Positions 53,838 to 62,241 of a DNA stretch of 62,241 nt are shown in pieces. The notes under the pieces are model-generated. The model saw only the letters and a list, made by a program, of their open reading frames with translations, was not told the origin of the DNA and ran no database searches. Position numbers and translations under genes: made by a program. How positions within the stretch are numbered: position 1 is the stretch's first letter; each line of letters opens with the position of its first letter. This DNA is from Fragilaria crotonensis. Lineage: Eukaryota; Bacillariophyta; Fragilariophyceae; Fragilariales; Fragilariaceae. The DNA lies in assembly GCA_022925895.1 (NCBI GenBank), contig JAKSYS010000355.1, positions 1-62,241 of the forward strand. The letters are read 5' to 3'.

Positions 53838-55980
53838 TGACTACAGTACAGTGTACCATGATAGTATCATCTCTGTGGAGAGAGGACAGGCGACAAAATG
53901 TGATTTAGTAACACATTTAAAACATGATACAGTAATTTGTGAACAAATGCATGCATGATATTGTAAAAGTCAAAGGAAATCTTCTACATCACACTCCATT
54001 TTGTGGGTTATCTTGAACCTACTATTTGCTGGTACAAGTTTTACATACGGGCAAAATCGACAGATGGGAACATCTCACCCTGGGGGGCTGACTGCGAGGC
54101 AAAATATATGCATACAGCGGCCAAGTCTGGGATCCAGCTAGCATGAATATGCACACTACAAAAATATATGGATTGTAAATACGAAATATTTGACATAAAA
54201 CAGTACTTGAAGTACTTGTAAAATGTACTCCAGTATTCCGAGGATAGGACATAAGGGCGGTACTACTAGCTACTTCCCCTTACTGCTACATACGTTCTCA
54301 GTGCGTTCCGTACCTGGCATCGATCCTGATTACTGGCTTACTGCAGTACACAGTATTAATGCTTGTGTACTCTAGTACTTCGCGACCATGTAGTAATCGA
54401 TCCTTTTGCTTTGTTGCAAGTAACTACTATGTGGTAGTAACTGGCTGCAATCTGCAATTCCATGATGACAGCACATGAGCTGTGGAGTAAGGTGAATTGG
54501 ATTTGGAACCATTGCTCGGCAACTGATTGCTATTTTCAGTACAGTATGTCGATTGCTACTCGACTACAAGGTACGGTAGATTTCGGTACTACATACAGGG
54601 CACTGGCGACTGGAGTACTCGGGTACTCGAATGTTGTACAGTATCAAGTATAAGTATAATAACTTATATACCTCCAGTTGACGACGCAGACAGAAAAATG
54701 TCACTTTGATGTTACACTACGATAATGTATAGAAAATTGGTCGTTGATTTTGTAGGTTAATGACACCTACAAAACCTTGTTCTTCCTGAGAGGAAAAAAT
54801 TCTACATGCAGTCGTAGTACGATTCTACTTGAATAGCGACTTGGGGGACGCATCCTCTCAGGTTTTGTAGGTTGATTTTAACATACAATGACCCAAAAAG
54901 GCAGTGGTGACGACCTACAAAGCCAGGGTTCTATGATTCCTTTTGTAAACGCCAGTACAAGGTACCAGGTACAGTAGTACTACAGAACCACTCCTCTGCC
55001 GTGTTCCCTCTCATATCCTACTATATTATAAATTAATTGTGTGCGTGTGTGCGTGCGTCTGTTACGGAGTATGACCACTCTGGGGTACTGGATCAAATGT
55101 TGCACTGTTACGTGGATTACATGTACTACAGGTCTACAGTACATAAACGGACGGTAATTTATGTTGAAACGACAGTGTGTTACGTTACTGAACTACAATA
55201 CTGTACGAATTCAAAGTTACTGGATGGAATACTCATTGAATTTGCTGTGAACAGGTTGCTTGACAAATGCTACTGTAAAATATACCGTGCGATGAATTGC
55301 AATACTGGGGCATGATAAGTACCTGGTACTGTACTTCATGAAGTTTCCTACGGCGGTACCATGGTACTGCATACTGTAGGGAAAAAAAGTAGTGGTACGG
55401 AGTACGACCAGGTTGGGAGTACTGTACCTCCAGTTGCCTGTAGTAGACACTCCGATCAAATGTGAGGTACCCACTAGTTATATTGTTATATATGACCAGT
55501 CTGGGGGGTGGCCATTGGCCGCGGTTGTTGCACGACGGCAGAGGAGGTCTGGTAAGTTATACACATTGGAATCTGGAATTCAAAATACATTTTCCAGTAC
55601 TCTGGACATTGGATATGTAGTTTCTACTGCAAAATTTGTACCACGGAATCTGGAATTCAAAATACATTTTCCAGTATTTCTAGACAGATCGAACAAACTG
55701 GATATGGCATTAACGGAGTACTTGTACATAAAATTGTTGTCCGTTCTACACAACGATTCGTACCACGTTATACAATATTCATTTCTGTACACAGTGTAAA
55801 AAAGTTTTCATGTAGATTTCTACTGAAAAATTTGTACCACGTAGTTTTCTACCGCAAATGCTACGTCAGTACATGGATTAAAAAATAAATATATACGATT
55901 ACTTTTGAAAATACAGTACGACAATATCTGAGTTATTTTATTATTATATAATTAACCAGACTGGATCTGTGCGGCCCAAG
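53838..55980. other. Gene-free, GTAC-rich region with small inverted repeats
   Basis: From 54190 to 55460 there are many GTAC/AGTACT motifs like those at 4690-5200 and 7800-8160. At 54749-54872, TTTTGTAGGT and ACCTACAAAA pairs form a local hairpin and a wider inverted repeat (ACCTACAAAACC...CCTGAGAGG with CCTCTCAGGTTTTGTAGGT), perhaps a small MITE. A 36-bp direct repeat (GGAATCTGGAATTCAAAATA and following) occurs at 55568 and 55647. No gene was recognised. Confidence 0.5.
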
Positions 55981-56500
55981 GGCCGCGTTGATTCTGTGTG
56001 GAAGTTTAGTTTTTTGTTTTTACTGGTAGTGGCTGGTTGTTTTAGCATAGTATCTCTCGCTATGCATACATTCTGTATGCCAACGGCATTGAGTACAAAT
56101 AGCTTCGTCCGGCAATAGAGAGACGTTAAAAAAACCGGCGTCCCAAATCACAATTGTCTGGCCAGGCGCTTTCCACATCTGGGCTACGCGGCCCAAGGTC
56201 CGCGTTGATTCTGTATGGATCTCTAGTAGGTAGTGTGGCCGGCCGCGTTGATTCTGTGTGGAAGTTTAGTTTTTCGTTTTTACTGGTAGTGGCTGGTTGT
56301 TTTAGCATAGTATCTCTTGCTATGCATACATTCTGTATGCCAACGGCATTGAGTACAAATAGCTTCGTCCGGCAATAGAGAGACGTTAAAAAAACCGGCG
56401 TCCCAAATCACAATTGTCTGGCCAGGCGCTTTCCACATCTGGGCTACGCGGCCCAAGGGCCGTGTTGATTCTGTATGGATCTCTAGTAGGTAGTGTGGCC
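55981..56500. repeat. 260-bp tandem duplication
   Basis: 55981-56240 and 56241-56500 are two copies starting GGCCGCGTTGATTCTGTGTG with only a few substitutions. Within each copy the start motif recurs near the end (CGNGTTGATTCTGTATGG). Related short blocks (CCGGCGTTCCCATTTCACAA, TCTGGCCGGGCG) continue to about 56590. Confidence 0.85.
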
Positions 56501-56726
56501 GGGCTTTCCCTAACCGGCGTTCCCATTTCACAATTAACCGGCGTTCTCATATCACAAAAGTCTGGCCGGGCGTTCCCTATCTGGGCTACGGCAGTATTTC
56601 GTCCGGACCGGACACAAGAAAATCTTATTATGTAAAGTAAATATATCATAGCAGTGCAATTGAGTAAGGGATTACTAGCTACCGTTACCGTAGCTTCGTT
56701 TGGGCAGCCGTCACCCGTCACTGACA

Positions 56727-57780
56727 TCAACCTTCAGGATACTTAGGGTTAACGCACCAGTCAGTTCTGGACGCATCGTTCCCAAGACAGCCTGGAATAG
56801 GCACATTGGGGTCCTTTTGAAAACAAACGAGATCACCTTTGCAATCGAGATCGTATCTGCAATCTCCTTGGCATTCATCACATGGACTATCAACTGTGCA
56901 TGTTCGGATGGGAATGACGAGAGGTTTCCATCCTGCAGTGGGTGCGCGAGTCGGCACGGACGGGGAAGCTAGAGGTCCGCGGCTCCCAATAGCCTGCGCT
57001 CTCATGGGTCTCCGACTCCCAGCAACCGGAGCTGCGCTTGGAATCGAGTTCGAGCAGTATCCCCATTGAGCTGATCCCGTTCCCATGCATCCGGGAATGG
57101 GAGCCAACGGATTTGACGATGTCCTCTTTGACACTTGAGTGTTCCATGTAGTCAGTATCCTTCGCGCAATTTCCTGTGCACTCTGGACATGGGTTGCTGG
57201 GAATGCAATTGGAATTTCGATTCGAGAGCCACTTGGTGAAAGGGCTAATCGTCGGATCGTACTTGCCAGTCTGCTGATAAGCTTCCCAGAGGCTAGTGTT
57301 CGTTCTTCTCGCGGCATCACATGTTCCGGTAAAGAGAACTTCGTACGGCTTGGGGTGGTGGTCTTGAGTCAAGCATTTTTTCCCGACGTTGCCGAAAGGA
57401 TTTATTTCAAACGGACTGTATTGGTTGAAGCCAACTAAGACTTGCATCAGGGTGCTACTGCAATTTCTAAGCTCGAATTCGTTTGTACCAATTCGTTCCA
57501 AGCAAAGGTCTTTCCTGGCGACCTTGAGTCTCCCCCCGCCCTTCGTTGGAATCCACGTGAATTGCTGAGCCGCGACTCCTGTTTTACAAGCACGGATGTT
57601 CAACACGTCGCCCTCGTTACACGAAGTACCTTCACACTGTGCACACCAGAACCGTTCGATCCACTCGTCTTGCCAGCAGTTACCTACTTCCAATGCATCT
57701 TCAAATTGAAACGATAGCTGCTCTGTAGTTCCTGTCGTGTCACGGGCGAATCTCCTGTTCGTCCTCAGTAATGGCTTCAT
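56727..57780 (-). pseudogene. Secreted-type protein: beta-trefoil-like domain plus two Cys-rich modules, frame breaks
   Basis: The frame from ATG 57780 reads CWQDEWIERFWCAQCEG, a QQFTW strand and DLCLERIGTNEFELRNCSS, a carbohydrate-binding-like trefoil as seen in diatom secreted proteins. It is followed by CLTQDHHPKPYEVLF and the Cys module PCPECTGNCAKDTD. Around 57125-57150 the expected continuation (GTLKCQR, then SSNPLAPIPGCMG) lies in two other frames. The last frame then holds a full second module (SPCDECQGDCRYDLDCKGDL, VCFQKDPNVPIPGCLG) and ends at TGA 56727. No signal peptide follows ATG 57780; a TAG lies just upstream in frame, so a 5' exon is probably missed between 57790 and 58150. 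Function unknown; sugar binding is inferred. Confidence 0.6.
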
Positions 57781-58398
57781 TTTCTATCTCCAGTTCTTCG
57801 ATCCATTTGTCTTCCATTTGAATCGAATTGTTGCTGATGACGAAGGCATCTCTCGTCCACGTTCCAGGATAAGACACGTACCGCGGCGAGCCCAAAAAGA
57901 AGCGAGAGCCCTCAGTAGCATTGAACTGGCATCATGGAAGCGATATGGAAGAAATTCTGTCAAGCTATCGGTAGATGTCGTTGTTCCATCCAGTCCTGTG
58001 TCGTTCGTGGTTCCTCGAAATCAGACGATGTAGGACTGAAATGAGGAGTAGAATTTGGATAGATTTGGGTTCGGAGTGGCGTTAACGCGTTAACACATAC
58101 GACGATGTGCCAAACCTCAATGGAAGGGTATGCTCGCATACCGCACACTACACATGTGAACCGTGCTATGTAGGTCTGGAGGTTCCGGAAGTCTGGCTTT
58201 TATACCGTATCGTACATTTGTCTACACAAATTCTGTACGTGCGATTCCTTCAAAACAAAAGCTAAATAAATCCACGTCTGATATAAATCGGAACGGTGAG
58301 CTAATGATCCTTTTTAATTAACAACAAGCACTTGTATTTGAACTTAAGTAATGGTAGCGGAAATGACTTCTCTGACGACGGTTTAAATAAGGTGGTTA
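57781..58398. other. Upstream region of the beta-trefoil gene
   Basis: It may contain a 5' exon on the minus strand: the frame near 57860-57920 reads LSLLFGLAAVRVLSW, a signal-peptide-like stretch, but no clean start and splice pair could be fixed. The rest is AT-rich with no gene. Confidence 0.35.
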
Positions 58399-58859
58399 AA
58401 CTACTTAGTAAGGATATGTCCAAAAGCCATTGGCTTCCAGAAGCCATTGGCTTAAGCCAGTGGCTTCTGAAAGTCATTGGCTTAAGCCAATGGCTTCTGG
58501 AAGTCAATGGCTTCAGCCAATGGCTTCGCCGAGCTAATCAAGGAACGTGTTTTATTCCTATGGGAACTCGTTATAAAGGAAACGAGACATAATGAGGGGT
58601 CATCGTCAAATGCGTACCATATATTCAAGTCTCTAAGTTCGAACGACACTGTCTATTTGAAGATGAAAAGCCGTAAGTTAGACCTTTGATGACGAGCTTC
58701 CAATAATATTAAAACGTGTGTTTTTCAGTTTGGCTTCGCCGACTGTAGCGTGGAAGCCATTGGCTTCCAGAAGCCTTTGGCTTAAGCCAATGACTTCCAG
58801 AAGCCTTTGTCTTAAGCCATTGGCTTCTGGAAGCCAATGGCTTTTATCCCTAAGTAGTT
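58399..58859. mobile_element. Foldback-type element, 461 bp, with AAGCCATTGGCTT palindromes
   Basis: The ends AACTACTTAG (58399) and CTAAGTAGTT (58859) are inverted. Inside them lie inverted arms of about 105 bp (58423-58530 and 58740-58845) made of the self-complementary unit AAGCCATTGGCTT joined by CCAGAAGCC spacers. A ~210-bp loop has no transposase. Both arms can also fold on themselves. Confidence 0.7.
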
Positions 58860-59202
58860 CCACGAACAATGCGTTGATTTGACGTTCGCACACGTCGTTT
58901 CGATGCAATGTACTTAAGACTCTCGACATCACGTTTGGTAATAAAAAAAGGGACACATAATCCCGACATTCGAAATCGGTGCAAGGGGGGGATAATTTAT
59001 CCGGATCCGTTCGAAATGGAATACGATAGTATGCGTAGCCGCCAGTATTCCGTACGGCTAAAAAGCCAAACTTCCGGAACCTCCTGACTTTCAGTCGTAT
59101 TCCTTGCACGACTCCAGGTCTCTGCGGTATAAGCACCTTGCGACCATTTATCGTTGGATCATGTACGGAAGACTGAGTAGAATTGACGAAACTGCGGAAC
59201 AT
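58860..59202 (-). CDS. Unknown ORF, 5' part upstream of the foldback element
   Basis: The minus-strand frame from ATG 59202 (MFRSFVNSTQSSVHDPTING) is protein-like up to NALFVELLR, where it enters the foldback element. The element supplies the last ~60 codons, to 58678. It is basic in its middle (RLKVRRFRKFGFLAVRN). No family was recognised. If real, the gene was truncated by the insertion. Confidence 0.35.
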
Positions 59203-60306
59203 TATTTCTGGAAACCGGATGCACCTCGACGAATGTGCGAGAGGTGTTCTTGATCATTGATTTGATACACTAAGGCCAATCCTTATCTTGCCACCAAAAC
59301 CAAAACCAAAACGAGTCTTGGGTCATTTTGGTTTTGGTTGTCACGAAAATCAACCCTTACCATGGGCCCCCTTTTGTCCCTAACGGGTTATGAAGCTTGT
59401 GCCATTTTGGTTGTCTCTGTAATCATAACCTATTCGCAACCGAAATTAAGTTAATTTCGGTTGGCCGACCGAAATGGACCACAGTGCACTGAAATTCCAT
59501 GTTCCCTCGCGACACCTAAAAATGAAGGTTGCTGATTGACTGACAGAGTTCTTGCAGACTACAGTAGGCGAGTACATACTAATACGACTAGCTAGTGCCG
59601 GTAAGACAGAACAAATCTACACTGTACAACCTCGTTTGTAATGACAATTCTATGAGACGGCCGCCTCTGCTTTGCTTTTACTATGTACTCCAGAGTATGA
59701 TTCATCTCTAGCTACTCCCGCGTCCTCGTTCACAAGACGACAGAACTGCCGATGGTGGCGTGTTGAAAAAGGCGCCGGAGTCGTCATTTGCTGATGATTT
59801 GGATTTGTCGTACAAGTACTTGTACCTGACGTGTGACATGTCATGCTTTGTCCGATCTGGACGAAGCAGCAAACCAAGATTCCGTTTTGACTACTTCGAA
59901 TACTGTTTTCGTTACATTTTACGGTAAGGGTAACAAAATCACAAGAACGAAAATGACGTGCGATTTTATTAGGTTTCTATTAAATCGCATTTTGGTAATG
60001 GTTTTTCGTCGCAAGATAAGGATTGGCCTAAAACGCTCGAATGTCGAATACTATTTCGATTTTTGTGATAGAAATTAGAAAGAGTGACATTGGAAAAGTT
60101 TAAACTAAACGGGAACAAGAATGTTCTGTTCAGCCTGACGCATTTCAAAAACAAGCATTCGAGTAGATAACTGCCAACTGTTGAGATGTTCCAGATCTCG
60201 GCAACAGTACTTACACTTCCGGTGCGCAGTACCACGGTATTCCTACCAGCTAGTAGTTTGACAACACTATAAACCCTTGTTTGTTTTCCTCTCTGCAATG
60301 TTGTGA
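59203..60306. other. Non-coding region with CCAAAAC/GTTTTGG inverted repeats
   Basis: At 59287-59340 the run CCAAAACCAAAACCAAAAC faces TTTTGGTTTTGGTTG, and at 59440-59480 CAACCGAAATTAAG faces CTTAATTTCGGTTG-like sequence. Both are hairpin-forming. No gene was recognised. Confidence 0.45.
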
Positions 60307-62241
60307 CTACTTTAGATTACTCCTATCAATCCTCCCAGACCTCTTGGTCTTACCAAATTGATCTTGCTTCTTGGAAGTAACCTTCTTAGCCTTGTTCTTC
60401 ACCTCAATCCATGCATCTTCATTAATTATATTTCTCGCACCGTTGATTTTTCGCTTTCGATCGTACCAGTTAATCTTGCATGTTGGACCTCCAGGAATTC
60501 GTATTCCATTTACGAATCCCGAATAAATATTCTTGAACGAATCTTCCAGATTTCGCACGACTGTCGGTCGTGCGTACTGCACTGTCATAGCAGTCCCGTT
60601 TCCACTGCTACTGTCGCTTGTCAGTAAACGCTTATCCTCGACATCCTCCCTCCAACATTCAAGATTCCCATTCCTGATTCTCGCTGCATGCTTCGTGTGC
60701 AATTTCTCGGGGCAGTTCTTATTCAGTATGTCCGCCGAGTTCTCTTCCGATCGTACGAACTGAACCTTTAAATAACCAGCTTCTTCAAGTTCTCGAATAA
60801 AGTGTGCTCTGACGTCAATATGCTTCGTCCTTGCTCCGACGTGTTGATTCTTCACTAAATAAATCGCTCCCAGATTGTCTTCGTAAACACGCCCAACCAA
60901 TTTCTCTTCCTTCGGGTATCTCATGACTTCGTCCAATAACATCATAATAAACTTGTTCTCACGCTCCCTTCGCCAGGCTTATGTACTCAGCCTCCGTACT
61001 TGACAACGTAACCACATGTTGAGTTTTCGACTTCCAGTTCACCAACGTACCACCAAGTGTATGTAGCCCGGACGAAATGCTCTTGCGGTCATCAATGTTC
61101 TTCGCGTAATCCGAATCGACAAACGATATGGGCCTCAATTCCTTCGGTTTCCTGTACGTTAAACCTTCATAGTACCTCGCCTTGATATGTCCCACTAAAC
61201 GCTCTAGTGCTTTCCAGTGCTCGTCACCTGGATTAGACAAATGTTGCGCCAACTCTCGCAGGATTCGCCAAATCAGGTGCCAGCTTGGTCATCAGATACA
61301 TAATCTTGCCAACAATCGAACGGTACTCGGTCATTCTCACAGGTTCTCCCTTGTTCTTGCTTAGGAATTTGTTTGGATATCCAGGGTCTCAGCCTTTGAT
61401 ACTCCTTCCCACACTCGTCTCAAATGACTCAACAATTTCGTCCTCCAATTTTGTCATACTCGCAACAACGTAGCTCTCACCGTTATCGTCAGTTTTCCAG
61501 TCGTACCATACTCCAAGATGCTTCTTCAAACGTCCCAAGTCAGAGATATTGAACCGTTTCTTAAGTTCCGACTTAAACTTCTCAATCGTCTCTTTCTTTC
61601 CAGCAAGTAAAACGTCATCCACGTGCACCACTGCCATCAGAGTCACTTCGCCCACTGTATTCTTCCAGTAATAAAGGCACGGATCAACCAGACTCTGTAT
61701 CATCTTCATGACTTGCGTCAAATATCTGAACAATGTCTTCATGAATAGGCGCGGAACGTCAACTCCTCCATACATAGGTCTCGTCAGCTTTATACAAAAC
61801 TTCCTCCGTTCGTCTTCCGTGATAAATCCAAGTTCAACCATTCCTTCTGGCCATTCAGCAAAAACTTCTCTGTCCGCTTCAAGTTCCGCATTTAGGAATG
61901 CTGCTTCGATGTCAATCATTTCCATGATCCAACCTTCACCCTGCCGGTACACTGCAACTGCAATTGTAGTTCGTACTGTTGTGTCTGTTGCAACCGGCGA
62001 GAAAAACTCAGTGTAATCCACTCCTGGGATCATGACGTAGCCCTTAAGTACAATCCGACTCTTGTATCGCAGTGACCCATCTTGTTCCTCCTTGATCTTG
62101 AATATCCATTTTACGGGTATAGGCTTGCGTCCTTTCAGCATCTCTCTGGGAAACTTCTTCCAGGCATCACGTGACAGAAAATTGTTGATTTCCACAATAG
62201 CTGACGGTTTCCACTTAATTCCGTTCTTCCCATCCATCGCC
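60307..62241 (-). pseudogene. Relic of a different Copia lineage: RT and RNase H, runs off the right edge
   Basis: From the right edge the frame (62237-61389) shows Copia RT: KWIFKIKEEQDGSLRYKSRI, DIEAAFLNAE and HVDDVLLAG (YVDD changed to HVDD). A TGA at 61389-61391 breaks it. RNase H follows in other frames: FVDSDYAKNIDDRKSISSG, SSTEAEYISLAKGA, then DNLGAIYLVKNQHVGARTKH and ENSADILNK. It ends at TAG 60307. Its motifs differ from the three CoDi-like elements (ARTKHIDVRAHF instead of TRHINTKYHHF), so it is a separate, older family. No LTR was found. Confidence 0.8.

Overview
The window looks like nuclear DNA of a diatom, probably a pennate species. The grounds are: a plastid-type bipartite leader with a S-A-F motif on a prenyl synthase; a thylakoid-lumen type double leader on a second protein; secreted Cys-rich modules that I know as typical of diatoms; GT-AG introns; and Copia elements of the kind called CoDi. 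I cannot name the species. No rRNA, tRNA or CRISPR array was recognised.

Layout. 1-8540 is host DNA with four genes: a long-chain polyprenyl (solanesyl-type) diphosphate synthase running off the left edge (minus), a copine with one intron (minus), a thylakoid-lumen protein split by a one-base frameshift (plus), and a secreted, probably GPI-anchored repeat protein (minus). Gaps between them are rich in GTAC/AGTACT motifs. 8541-33724 is a three-level transposon nest. A pogo-like DDE transposase gene is split by a ~9 kb LINE (15-bp target duplication). The LINE's ORF1 is itself split by two related Copia LTR retrotransposons in opposite orientation. 34067-50006 holds an inverted solo repeat of a tyrosine-recombinase (DIRS-like) retroelement, a FLYWCH-like fragment, a third Copia element with identical LTRs (35294-41449), a 51-bp tandem repeat, and the decayed tyrosine-recombinase element (43495-50006). 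50007-62241 is a mix of transposon relics (Harbinger, an unnamed 'HPNFR' module, a different Copia lineage at the right edge), a foldback element, a 260-bp tandem duplication, and one host-like secreted beta-trefoil/Cys-rich gene with frame breaks.

How the parts relate. The LTR pairs give a relative age order (Copia 3 youngest, then Copia 1, then Copia 2). The nesting shows that pogo precedes the LINE, which precedes both Copia 1 and 2. All three Copia elements carry the same 14-nt primer-binding site, which matches the D-arm region of initiator tRNA-Met, directly after the 5' LTR. All three also have a gag gene ending in UGA with the pol reading frame in register behind it. Together these point to an internal-tRNA primer and stop-codon readthrough as shared expression strategies. 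Most coding breaks are one-base indels, so some genes called broken may be damaged only by sequencing error.
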